64,000 nucleotides of DNA from Bacteroidota bacterium (lineage in GTDB: Bacteria; Bacteroidota; Bacteroidia; Cytophagales; Cytophagaceae): positions 62,001 through 126,000 of the forward strand of contig JAEWAY010000013.1 in the NCBI GenBank assembly GCA_023391415.1. The letters are read 5' to 3'. Shown in pieces: positions 45,471 to 53,623 of this stretch (position 1 is its first letter; every line of letters begins with the position of its first letter). The notes beneath the pieces are model-generated. The model did no database searches and was not told where the DNA came from. It saw nothing but the letters and a program-made list of their open reading frames with translations. A program made the translations under genes and the position numbers.

Positions 45471-46909
45471 CGACCTTATCCAAAAACAAAACGATTGCTA
45501 TTCCATTGCTCGCGATTCTGGCGCTCGCGCTTTCCTGGGCGATTTATATGGGCGAATTTGCCGTTATCGGAGCCATTGTTGTCTTGCCTTTTGTGGTTTA
45601 TATTGTTTATCTGTTGTTTGACAAACCTCAGACCGGACTTATATTGGTTTTGATTCTTTCATTTATCATCAATGGACTCGGCCGGTATATCACCATGCCC
45701 TTTAGTTTATTCATAGATGGTGTCTTGCTTTCAGCGGTGGTCGCCGCGCTTTTTCACTCGACAAACGAGGATTACAAGCGTTTGGGCAACATACTGGTTC
45801 TCGCGGTCAGCGTCTGGATGTTTTATACGATTATGGAAATCTTTAATCCCGAATCAATCGGAATGCTTCCGTGGTTTTATGCTTCCCGTTCGGTATCGAT
45901 CTATCTTTTTATAATGGTCATGCTAACTTCATTGATTTTTAAGACACGCCAAAGTTTACATGTTTTCATGATCATCTGGTGTATCGGGGGGATCGCCAGC
46001 GCGGCGTATGGTATCAAGCAATCCGTTATTGGTCTTGATTCGGCGGAGCTGGCATGGCTCGCGGCCGGAGCGGCCCAGCAGCATGTATTGTTCGGAAAGT
46101 TGAGGATCTTTTCTTTTTATTCGGACGCGGGACAGTTTGGCGCTTTTATGTCCTTTACATCGCTTACCATGCTTATCGCGTCTATTCGGGTGGAAAACTT
46201 TACTCTTCGAATGTTGTATCTTTTTACAGGAGTCATCACAGGCTATGGTATGTTGATATCGGGAACCAGGGGAGCCTTGTTTGTTTATGTAGGCGCCATG
46301 GTCTATTTTCTTCTGGACAAGAATTTTAAAACATTCTCGATTGGGCTCTTTGTATTGGGTTCCATTTTCTTTTTGCTTCGCTTTACTTATATCGGAGCCA
46401 GCAATTACAATATACAGCGTATGCGGTCGGCGGTCCGGCCACAAGACGACGCGTCGTTTCAGGTGCGTTTGGAGAATCAGAAGAAATTTGGTGAATATTT
46501 GTCTACCCGGCCTTTTGGGGGCGGCATAGGAAGTAGCGGCTATTGGGGACAACGCTTTAAGCCGGGAAGTTTTCTGGCCGAAACCCCTACGGATAGCTGG
46601 TTTGTCCGTATCTGGGCGGAGACGGGTATGGTAGGACTGGTGATATATATAGCGGTGCTGCTCGCGATCCTGGTAGGGGGCTTTATGCAGATACTTAATC
46701 TGAACGATATATATCTGAAACAGAAGCTTTGTGGGATCTACGCGGGAGTTTTTGGAGTATTGGTAGCGAGTTATGGCAATCAGGTGATTGGTCAGTTCCC
46801 TACCATGGTTGTATTTGGGATGGGACTTGCCATGATCTTTATGGGAAAAATGCTGGATCGGGAAAGAGTGGAAGAGAAGCCATTGTCACCTGGACAAATG
46901 GCTTCCTGA
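45467..46909 (+). CDS. O-antigen ligase/polymerase-like membrane protein (Wzy type)
   Basis: 480 aa, about 11 transmembrane helices, with the large periplasmic loop between late helices that defines the O-antigen ligase/polymerase (PF04932) family (GTRGALFVYVGAMVYFLL, then RPFGGGIGSSGYWGQ, ETPTDSWFVRIWAETGMVGL). The start is TTG 45467, which overlaps the flippase TGA by four bases like the other junctions in this operon; the first ATG would remove a helix. Polymerase and ligase cannot be separated by sequence here. Confidence 0.85.
   Translation: MTTLSKNKTIAIPLLAILALALSWAIYMGEFAVIGAIVVLPFVVYIVYLLFDKPQTGLILVLILSFIINGLGRYITMPFSLFIDGVLLSAVVAALFHSTNEDYKRLGNILVLAVSVWMFYTIMEIFNPESIGMLPWFYASRSVSIYLFIMVMLTSLIFKTRQSLHVFMIIWCIGGIASAAYGIKQSVIGLDSAELAWLAAGAAQQHVLFGKLRIFSFYSDAGQFGAFMSFTSLTMLIASIRVENFTLRMLYLFTGVITGYGMLISGTRGALFVYVGAMVYFLLDKNFKTFSIGLFVLGSIFFLLRFTYIGASNYNIQRMRSAVRPQDDASFQVRLENQKKFGEYLSTRPFGGGIGSSGYWGQRFKPGSFLAETPTDSWFVRIWAETGMVGLVIYIAVLLAILVGGFMQILNLNDIYLKQKLCGIYAGVFGVLVASYGNQVIGQFPTMVVFGMGLAMIFMGKMLDRERVEEKPLSPGQMAS
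46876..46905. terminator. Hairpin at the end of the Wzy-type gene
   Basis: GAAGCCATTGTC at 46876-46887 and GACAAATGGCTTC at 46893-46905 pair with one bulged base. It lies inside the last codons of the plus-strand gene. Read from the minus strand it is followed by a pyrimidine-rich stretch, so it may end glgP transcripts; weak evidence. Confidence 0.35.
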
Positions 46910-46927
46910 TGAGCCCGAAATGTTTTA

Positions 46928-48592
46928 CTACTTTCCATAGTTATACATTTTGGTGTAGTAGTCGATGGCCATCCGGTCGGAATCAAAAAAAGGATCGATA
47001 TCTCTCGCGGCCTGTCTCTGTATCCTGATCCATCTTTTTTGATCATTGTAATACATGGGGATCACATCGTCCTTTAGTTTGCTCATTAGGTTGAGCGCTT
47101 CCTGACGGTCTCTTTCCTCTTGAGAAAGCGTTAAATCAGCCAGCTTGATCAGAAACGAGTTTTCACCGTCCTTGGCGAATTCAGGAATCCATCCGTCCGG
47201 AATAGAAAGATTGATAGAACCATTCATAGCCGCGGTCATTCCGCTGGTGCCGGAGGCTTCATGCGCGAACCTTGGCGTATTGAGCCATATGTCCGATCCT
47301 TTTTTAAGCTGCGCGGAAAGTTCCATTTCATAACCCCAGAGGACGGCGCACCGCGCCAGGCTTTTCGTTTTGTTGTATATATGATTGAACAGATCCAGGT
47401 CGGGCTGAGATTTTGGATAAGGTTTGCCAGCCCAGATAATCTGAATAGGCGTCTTGTTCTGTGTGACCAGTTCCCTGAACATTTCGAAGTCCTCCATAAT
47501 CAGCCAGGCCCTTTTGTAACCGGCAAATCTTCGGGCCCAGACAATTGTCAGCACATCCGGATCGAATAATTTTCCACATTGGTCAGCCACAATTTTGAAC
47601 AGGGTTTTCTTTAATTCTTTCTTTCTTTTAATCAGCAGGTCGTCATTGTCGCTCTCCAACGCTTCTTTCATTACCGGGTCAGTCCAGTACTTTTTGTTTT
47701 GCGCGTTGGTGATACCGATAATTTCCGAGATGTCGCCATGGCTTCCCCACATCTCCTGGGCGACCTTTCGGTGTATATCGGAAACCGCGTTGGAGCGTTT
47801 AGACATTCGCAGCGCGGACAAGGTATAATTGATCGTTTCGCCGTCGCTCCGGAGAAGCTTGACCCCGTCCTCTTTGGAGAGTTCGTCGAAGAAGGTCATG
47901 TTGTTGAGCGTAAATACGGAATGCACCTCATTGCCGGCCATTTCAGGCGTGTGGGTGGTAAATACGACACGACGTTTTACTTCCTCCACACTACCGTATT
48001 TATTGTACAGGTAAAAGGTGAGCGGCAGGGCGTGTCCTTCATTCATATGGTAAATATTGATATGAAGTCCCAGCAGGTCCAATAGTTTGGCGCCCCCGAT
48101 GCCGAGCAACATGGACTGCGCGATTCTGGTAGACTCGATACTGTCGTATAGATTATGCGAAATAGTCCGGCTTACATAATCGTTTTCTTCGATATCGGTG
48201 GATAGCAGAAAAATCGGAGCTGTCTGGAAAGTATCCGGTTTAAGCATATATGCCCGGACATGGACCGGAGCATCGTGAATGCGAATGGTGAAAGTGATTT
48301 CCGTATCTTCCAGAAAAGAATATTCTTTCGCGACAAAAGCCGGCTTTAGCGAACCATCGGAGTATCTGGTCTGGTCATAATAACCGTTTTTCCAGAGGAT
48401 ACCGATGCCGATCATGTTTTGTTTCAACGCGTAGGCGCTGCGCATGTGGGATCCGGCCAGAAAGCCGAGTCCGCCCGAATATATTTTTAAAGACTGGTCG
48501 ATAGCGAATTCCATGGAAAAATACGCGACGCGCGTACTGTAGCGGGAATCCGGGCGATAGGCGTCCAGAATTTTTATAATTTTCGTGCTCAT
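46928..48592 (-). CDS. Alpha-glucan phosphorylase family protein lacking the PLP lysine
   Basis: 554 aa, GT35 family short form without the N-terminal DUF3417 region. Motifs: VAYFSMEFAIDQSLKIYSGG, HMNEGHALPLTFYL, ARRFAGYKRAWLI and EASGTSGMTAAMNGSINL. In active phosphorylases the last motif carries the lysine that binds pyridoxal phosphate (EASGxxxMK); here that position is Thr453, codon ACC. Either cofactor binding is lost or this group works differently; I recall similar sequences in this phylum. Phosphorolysis of glycogen is therefore not assured. It is convergent with the exopolysaccharide operon and unlikely to be part of it. Confidence 0.85.
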   Translation of the reverse strand: MSTKIIKILDAYRPDSRYSTRVAYFSMEFAIDQSLKIYSGGLGFLAGSHMRSAYALKQNMIGIGILWKNGYYDQTRYSDGSLKPAFVAKEYSFLEDTEITFTIRIHDAPVHVRAYMLKPDTFQTAPIFLLSTDIEENDYVSRTISHNLYDSIESTRIAQSMLLGIGGAKLLDLLGLHINIYHMNEGHALPLTFYLYNKYGSVEEVKRRVVFTTHTPEMAGNEVHSVFTLNNMTFFDELSKEDGVKLLRSDGETINYTLSALRMSKRSNAVSDIHRKVAQEMWGSHGDISEIIGITNAQNKKYWTDPVMKEALESDNDDLLIKRKKELKKTLFKIVADQCGKLFDPDVLTIVWARRFAGYKRAWLIMEDFEMFRELVTQNKTPIQIIWAGKPYPKSQPDLDLFNHIYNKTKSLARCAVLWGYEMELSAQLKKGSDIWLNTPRFAHEASGTSGMTAAMNGSINLSIPDGWIPEFAKDGENSFLIKLADLTLSQEERDRQEALNLMSKLKDDVIPMYYNDQKRWIRIQRQAARDIDPFFDSDRMAIDYYTKMYNYGK

Positions 48593-48727
48593 AAAAATGG
48601 AGTTTTAATATGCGTTTTTCTAGCTGTAATAAGTTTTTCAACGCGGTAATGTTTGTTCACGTATGATGACCGGAAAAATATTTTGTCATAATATTTTGAT
48701 CAGTAATTTGTTTTGTTTTTTTGTAAA

Positions 48728-48747
48728 AATATTTCTCCGGAAATATT
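48728..48747. repeat. Twenty-base inverted repeat overlapping the tRNA-Gly promoter
   Basis: AATATTTC (48728-48735), four bases, GAAATATT (48740-48747). The right arm overlaps the -33 element of the tRNA-Gly promoter, so a protein bound here could control that promoter. It may also be chance in AT-rich DNA. Confidence 0.4.
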
Positions 48748-48775
48748 GACAAATAAACTTTATGTGTTAGTTTTG
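48745..48775 (+). promoter_or_regulatory. Promoter of tRNA-Gly
   Basis: ATTG at 48745-48748, a 19-base spacer, then TAGTTTTG at 48768-48775, a full match to TAnnTTTG. Expected transcription start near 48781, twenty bases before the tRNA. Confidence 0.7.
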
Positions 48776-48800
48776 CAGTCCAATTACAGCACAAAATCAA

Positions 48801-48876
<76 letters not shown>

Positions 48877-48890
48877 GGCATAAAGGTAGG

Positions 48891-48922
48891 AGACGTTGCG
48901 ATAGTGACGTCTTTGTTTTTTT
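48891..48922 (+). terminator. Terminator after tRNA-Gly
   Basis: Stem AGACGT (48891-48896) and ACGTCT (48907-48912), loop of ten bases, then a T-rich tail (TTGTTTTTTT). It separates the two tRNA genes, yet no promoter is obvious for tRNA-Leu, so some readthrough is likely. Confidence 0.65.
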
Positions 48923-48938
48923 AGCGGTTCAATATAAA

Positions 48939-48960
48939 GTTAAGAGGGCATCGTCTTAAC
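48939..48960 (+). repeat. Hairpin abutting the 5' end of tRNA-Leu
   Basis: GTTAAGA at 48939-48945 and TCTTAAC at 48954-48960, perfect seven-bp inverted repeat with an eight-base loop, ending exactly at the base before the mature tRNA-Leu. A leader structure affecting RNase P processing is possible. Confidence 0.5.
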
Positions 48961-49044
48961 GCCGGGATGGTGGAACTGGTAGACACGCAAGACTTAAAAT
49001 CTTGTGGACATTAGTCCGTGCGGGTTCGATTCCCGCTCCTGGTA
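48961..49044 (+). tRNA. tRNA-Leu (anticodon TAA)
   Basis: An 84-base class II tRNA with a long variable arm. Acceptor GCCGGGA/TCCTGGT, anticodon stem CAAGA/TCTTG around CTTAAAA (anticodon TAA), T arm CGGGTTCGATTCCCG, discriminator A. CCA is not encoded. Confidence 0.96.
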
Positions 49045-49051
49045 CTTATAT

Positions 49052-49086
49052 AAAGCTCTTCTGTCTAGAGCTTTTGTTTTTTTCTC
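49052..49086 (+). terminator. Terminator after tRNA-Leu
   Basis: Perfect eight-bp stem AAAGCTCT (49052-49059) and AGAGCTTT (49067-49074), loop TCTGTCT, followed by a long T-rich tail. Confidence 0.85.
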
Positions 49087-49246
49087 TCTCATGTGGCATC
49101 GCGGCAAGCGTGTTCATATTAAAGAAGTCTCTGAATCAGCGGAGCGTTTTGACATTATCTTTCCAAATCCTTTATTCCTGTTTTTTCGTAAAAAGGGTGT
49201 AGGTAGATTTATTGTGGGGACAGGATCACTCTAAAACCACGCGGCT

Positions 49247-49729
49247 ATGAAAGCATCTCTATTTCTCCTGTTCTTTTTCCCGTCCGTGTTGTTCGCTCAG
49301 TGCGCCGATACTCCGACTGATATGAATGATGACCATATAGGGCATCTGCTTAATCTTTTTATGAATCTTGATCTTGTAATAGGTCCGGAATTATACAACG
49401 CCGACCAGGCTGACGATCTGGAATACATTATTTTTAGCCAGGATACGGTATTTACTCAAAAGGGATATCGGGGAGTGGTACACGCGGCCATCGACCGGTC
49501 CGATGACAAGTCCATGTACTATTGTATCGGTACTATTGGCAATTATCTGATCCGGGACTTTGTGATCGGGATCAACATGGTCAAAGGCTATGCCGACGGA
49601 AGGGAGGAAGAGGTGTTTCTGCCTCTGCATTTTGACGAGATTCCTTTGCCACTCGCCGAATATGAATACGCGACCTATGGTGTAGATGTAGAGCTTTATT
49701 GGGCCTATGGAGAAGGTATGCGTAACTGA
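49247..49729 (+). CDS. Exported hypothetical protein
   Basis: 160 aa with a signal peptide (ASLFLLFFFPSVLFAQ, cleavage before Cys-Ala or within AQC). The mature part is acidic, with VHAAIDRSDDKSMYYCIG and FDEIPLPLAEYEYATYG. I do not recognise the family. A Cys directly after the signal might suggest a lipoprotein, but LFAQC is not a proper lipobox. It is convergent with the hemG-like gene, nine bases apart. Confidence 0.65.
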   Translation: MKASLFLLFFFPSVLFAQCADTPTDMNDDHIGHLLNLFMNLDLVIGPELYNADQADDLEYIIFSQDTVFTQKGYRGVVHAAIDRSDDKSMYYCIGTIGNYLIRDFVIGINMVKGYADGREEEVFLPLHFDEIPLPLAEYEYATYGVDVELYWAYGEGMRN

Positions 49730-49738
49730 TTCAAATCC

Positions 49739-51094
49739 TTAACAGCAACCTTTGTAGTTATTGTCCGATCCGGAGCGGGCTTCTGTAATTTTGAGCGCGA
49801 GCTGACGTCCTTTTCGTATGCAGTCCGACAAAGCGGGGCCGCCCAGCCAGTTGGCGCTGATATAAATTCCCGCTTTTTCCAGCTCAGGCAAAATGTCCCG
49901 TACAGCGTCGACTGCTCGATCGTTTTGAGGGATCGCTTGGTCCAACCGGTATACACGCGTAAACTCAGGCTCCGACTTGATTTTGAAATATGACGCGATA
50001 TCGTTTTTTACCCGGTTTTGGATATAATCGTCTTTCATCTGGGTACGATTGCCCTGTATCATGCCGCCCACTATACAGGTAAGCAATATCTTTCCTATTG
50101 GCGCCGCCAGAGGGAAGGTAGCCGTATTCCAGATGGAGCCCAACATATACTGATTTTCACAGGGCGGGTTCAGCGCCCCGAAACCGTTGAACGGGTAGCG
50201 GACTTTTTTGCGGTCATAGCCCAGAAATACTTTGACGATGGGAGCATAGTTAATACCTTTGAAAGCTGTCGTAGCCTTATGAGATACTTCGCTGATGATA
50301 TCGGCGCTCACATAGGCCGGAGCGCTTAGCACCACCATATCGCATTCCAGTGTTTGCCGCCGTCCGTTTCGCGTATAGTGAATTTCGTAGTTGTTCGTAT
50401 GCTTGGTGATTTTTTGTACCACGGCTCCGTGCTCGATTCGCTTTACCGCCGTCGCCATAGCGTCAGGCAAGGCTTGCATACCCGATTTGAAGTACAGACT
50501 TTGTTTTCGTTCTCCACCTTTATTTTTTATAAAACCTTTTAAGACCGATCCATATTCTTCTTCATAACGCGCCAGTATCGGAAATGTCTCCTTTAGTAGC
50601 AACTGATAAGGGTCTCCCGCGTAGACGCCTGTGATAAAAGGAGCCAGAATATAATCCGCGATTTCCCGGTTAAAGCGTCTTTCGATAAATTCGCCCAGTG
50701 TTTCGTCTGGCCGGGAGGTTTCCGCTTTCTTGTACCATTCCTTTACAATCGCCAGTTTGGCCGGCCAGGATAAGAAAGATGAAGTCAGCAACCCCATGGG
50801 ATTTCCAGGTAGACGATGATAGCGGCCATCGCGGAAGACATAGCGCTTTTTGCCGCTCGCGGTCGCGGGATAAAATTCATTTTCAAGCCCTGTTTTGATC
50901 AGAAACTCCGAGATTTCCTGATCCACCAGTATAGAGTTGGCCCCGTATTCCAGTTGATAGCCGTCGACTCTCTCGGTTTGCATGACTCCACCGGGTGTCG
51001 CGTTCGCGTCAAGCACCACACAGGGCTCACACCATTTTTGCAGTTCAATGGCCGCGGCGAGACCGGATATTCCACCACCTATTATGGCAATCAT
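49739..51094 (-). CDS. hemG: Protoporphyrinogen oxidase
   Basis: 451 aa FAD-dependent amine-oxidase-fold enzyme of the HemY/PPOX kind. FAD-binding IAIIGGGISGLAAAIEL at the N-terminus, PGGVMQTERVDGYQLEYGANSI, then YILAPFITGVYAGDP and the C-terminal GIYISANWLGGPALSDCI, which completes the FAD site. It oxidises protoporphyrinogen IX to protoporphyrin IX in heme synthesis. The product supports the same heme pool as the ccm genes, but the loci are 37 kb apart. Gene naming follows the oxygen-dependent form (also called hemY). Confidence 0.9.
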   Translation of the reverse strand: MIAIIGGGISGLAAAIELQKWCEPCVVLDANATPGGVMQTERVDGYQLEYGANSILVDQEISEFLIKTGLENEFYPATASGKKRYVFRDGRYHRLPGNPMGLLTSSFLSWPAKLAIVKEWYKKAETSRPDETLGEFIERRFNREIADYILAPFITGVYAGDPYQLLLKETFPILARYEEEYGSVLKGFIKNKGGERKQSLYFKSGMQALPDAMATAVKRIEHGAVVQKITKHTNNYEIHYTRNGRRQTLECDMVVLSAPAYVSADIISEVSHKATTAFKGINYAPIVKVFLGYDRKKVRYPFNGFGALNPPCENQYMLGSIWNTATFPLAAPIGKILLTCIVGGMIQGNRTQMKDDYIQNRVKNDIASYFKIKSEPEFTRVYRLDQAIPQNDRAVDAVRDILPELEKAGIYISANWLGGPALSDCIRKGRQLALKITEARSGSDNNYKGCC

Positions 51095-51125
51095 ACGGAT
51101 ACTGTTTAGGGTTGATCATTCCAAA

Positions 51126-51133
51126 CAAATATA
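51126..51133 (-). promoter_or_regulatory. -7 element before hemG
   Basis: On the minus strand this reads TATATTTG, a full match to TAnnTTTG, about 32 bases before the ATG at 51094. No good -33 TTTG is found at the usual distance. Confidence 0.45.
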
Positions 51134-51290
51134 TTGTATAAAACCATTTGTCGCGTGGCTTTGGGAAAGAATTACAAAAACATTTTAAGTAGGAATCAAA
51201 CTGGTTTCTTTTGTAATTCCCGCGCTTTTTTATCATTTTTCCTCTAATCATGACCTGGTTTGATAATATATCCCTGAACAAGCCGGAGAA

Positions 51291-52118
51291 ATGTGTGTTG
51301 TCAGACATGAAAAAGCGAATTTCTTGAAGCCATTTTTTACACTCATTATAATTTTTAACCTGTTTTTTTTACCAGCTACCGCTCAGTGGGATACAGCCTG
51401 GTCAGCGCCCGGTTTTCATCGAGTCGATATCGCTTCATTGCCTTCTGGCCAGCTTACCGAACGAGATCGCGGAGGACGTCCATGGATCTCGCGTAATCCT
51501 TATCGGGGTCTTGTTGCTCCCGCTATTCTGATTGGTCTGGGCGCGGGTATTTTGACGAATCCTTCTTACAATGATGAAGTCAAAACGCGACTGGGACAAA
51601 CCTTTCATGGTTTTCAGGGTACCAAGATTGACGACTACCTGATTTACGCGCCCTATGCCGGTTTGGCAGCGCTCAATCTGGTTAAAATTCCCTGCGAAAA
51701 TGATTTTATCAATACTGCCATAATTATAGCCAAAGCGGAAGTAGTAAACGCGGCTTTTACTTTTGGTCTCAAATACCTGACGAAAGTGGAGCGCCCCAAC
51801 GGGGAAAATAGTTACTCCTGGCCCTCGGGGCATACTTCCCAAGCTTTTTTGGCCGCTACGATCGCCAGCCGTGAATATCGCTATAAGACACCTTGGGTGG
51901 GAATCGCCGCTTATGGAGCCGCGGGTACTGTAGCCCTGTTCCGTATGCTCAACAACAAGCACTGGCTGTCGGATGTAGTAGCGGGCGCGGGTATAGGCAT
52001 TCTGTCGGCCAATCTGGTGTATATGACCCATCAATGGCGCTGGGGCAGGCCGGGAAGCTGCCTGGTACCTTCCCTGATCAATGGCAGACCGGGAGCTATA
52101 CTGGTATATCGTCTTTAG
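51291..52118 (+). CDS. PAP2-family phosphatase
   Basis: 275 aa with a signal peptide (FFTLIIIFNLFFLPATAQ). The three acid-phosphatase motifs are present: KYLTKVERP, SWPSGHTSQAF with the central His, and the third around RMLNNKHWLSDVVAG with the catalytic His and Asp. Such enzymes dephosphorylate lipid phosphates such as undecaprenyl diphosphate or phosphatidate. Because it is exported, a periplasmic substrate is likely. The nnr gene starts 14 bases after its stop. Confidence 0.88.
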   Translation: MCVVRHEKANFLKPFFTLIIIFNLFFLPATAQWDTAWSAPGFHRVDIASLPSGQLTERDRGGRPWISRNPYRGLVAPAILIGLGAGILTNPSYNDEVKTRLGQTFHGFQGTKIDDYLIYAPYAGLAALNLVKIPCENDFINTAIIIAKAEVVNAAFTFGLKYLTKVERPNGENSYSWPSGHTSQAFLAATIASREYRYKTPWVGIAAYGAAGTVALFRMLNNKHWLSDVVAGAGIGILSANLVYMTHQWRWGRPGSCLVPSLINGRPGAILVYRL

Positions 52119-52132
52119 AGCAATATCTGAGT

Positions 52133-53623
52133 ATGAAAATCTTTACAACCGAACAAATTCGACAATGGGACGCCTATACGATCCGGTATGAACCTATAAC
52201 CCCGCTGGATTTGATGGAGCGAGCCTCGCGGAATATCGCGGCCTGGATACATGAGCGGTTTAACCTGTCTCATCCTGTGACGGTTTTTTGCGGTCCGGGC
52301 AATAATGGGGGCGACGGGTTGGCGGTAGCGCGTCTGTTGTCGCGGTATGGATTTTCAGTACGTACCTATATTATCGAGGCGGCGTCGTATTCGGCGGACT
52401 TTCTGATAAATGAAAAACGTTTACGAGGTGTTGACACTCCTGAAAAGTTTACAGAAGAAACCCGTGTTCTGTTCCGTCCGAATGAGATTGTAATCGACGC
52501 TTTGTTTGGTTCCGGACTCAACCGGCCGCTGGATGGCTTGTTTGGGAAAGCGACGGATCAGATCAACGCCGCCCGCGCCATTGTGGTGGCAATTGATATT
52601 CCTTCCGGGCTTTTTGGCGAGAAGTGCGACAGTAATTCCACAAAAGTCCGCGCAGACTATACGCTTGCTCTTCAGTCGCCCAAACTTTCGCATCTTTTGC
52701 CGGCCAATGACGCGTTTGTCGGTCAGCTATATATACTGGATATTGGCCTGTCAGTTGATTTTCAACAGGCTGAGTTTTCAGATGTCCACTACCTGACAGA
52801 AGACTGGATTCGGGCGCGATTGAAGAAAAGGTCGAGGTATAGCCATAAAGGAACGTATGGGAAGGCGCTGATTATAGCTGGAAGCAAGGGCTCGATAGGC
52901 GCGGCGGTACTTACATCGACCGCCTGTTATCGCGCGGGAACTGGTCTGGTATATGCCGCTTTGCCGGCCTGCGGTACACAAATAATGCAAATCGCCCTGC
53001 CGGAGGCTATTGTGCTGGAAGATCCCGCCGATGATAGTCATTCCGTGTTGCCGGACACCGGGCCTTTCGCGGCAATAGGAGTTGGACCCGGTATCCGTGA
53101 AAATGATACGAGTGTAAAACTCCTTGAAGAGTTGTTTCAGAAGTATAAAGGTGGTTTGGTAATTGACGCTAGCGCGCTTAATTTAATCGCTCAAAACAGG
53201 CGTCTGCTGGATAAAATACCGGAAGGCGCGGTCTTGACACCGCATCCTAAGGAATTTGAACGACTGGTTGGGGAATCCAGAAATGATTATGAGCGACTGG
53301 AAAAGCTGAAAGAGCTAAGTACGAGAATCCGGGGAACAGTAGTGCTCAAAGGCGCCCGTACGGTAGTGGCGACATCGGAGGAATTACTTATTAATTCTAC
53401 AGGTAATCCGGGAATGGCGACGGGAGGAAGCGGCGACGCGCTGACCGGGATCATAACCGGATTGATAGCGCAGGGCTACGCCCCGCGGATCGCGGCCGCT
53501 GTGGGTGTGTTTTTGCATGGCTACGCGGGAGATAGCGCCAGCAAAAGAACCGGGCTGGCTCCTTTGCTGGCGACAGATATTATTGAGGGAATGAAAGAAT
53601 TCTTTCTTGCTTTTGAATCTTAG
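52133..53623 (+). CDS. nnr: Bifunctional NAD(P)H-hydrate epimerase / ADP-dependent dehydratase
   Basis: 496 aa from ATG 52133; the frame is open further upstream over the PAP2 gene but that is overlap. The N-terminal epimerase domain shows FCGPGNNGGDGLAVAR and DALFGSGLNRPL. The C-terminal kinase-fold dehydratase domain shows KGTYGKALIIAGSKGSIGAA, LTPHPKEFERL and NSTGNPGMATGGSGDALTG with the catalytic Asp. It repairs hydrated NADH and NADPH. The last codon overlaps the convergent asnS stop. Confidence 0.95.
   Translation: MKIFTTEQIRQWDAYTIRYEPITPLDLMERASRNIAAWIHERFNLSHPVTVFCGPGNNGGDGLAVARLLSRYGFSVRTYIIEAASYSADFLINEKRLRGVDTPEKFTEETRVLFRPNEIVIDALFGSGLNRPLDGLFGKATDQINAARAIVVAIDIPSGLFGEKCDSNSTKVRADYTLALQSPKLSHLLPANDAFVGQLYILDIGLSVDFQQAEFSDVHYLTEDWIRARLKKRSRYSHKGTYGKALIIAGSKGSIGAAVLTSTACYRAGTGLVYAALPACGTQIMQIALPEAIVLEDPADDSHSVLPDTGPFAAIGVGPGIRENDTSVKLLEELFQKYKGGLVIDASALNLIAQNRRLLDKIPEGAVLTPHPKEFERLVGESRNDYERLEKLKELSTRIRGTVVLKGARTVVATSEELLINSTGNPGMATGGSGDALTGIITGLIAQGYAPRIAAAVGVFLHGYAGDSASKRTGLAPLLATDIIEGMKEFFLAFES

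Noticed and set aside
45956..46552. 198-residue antisense open frame in the Wzy-type gene
   Set aside because: Opposite strand of a well-supported membrane protein; no motif.
49002..49234. Open frames starting in tRNA-Leu
   Set aside because: They begin inside the tRNA and run through its terminator.
51893..52132. Upstream extension of the nnr frame
   Set aside because: Overlaps the PAP2 gene; the family N-terminus starts at ATG 52133.
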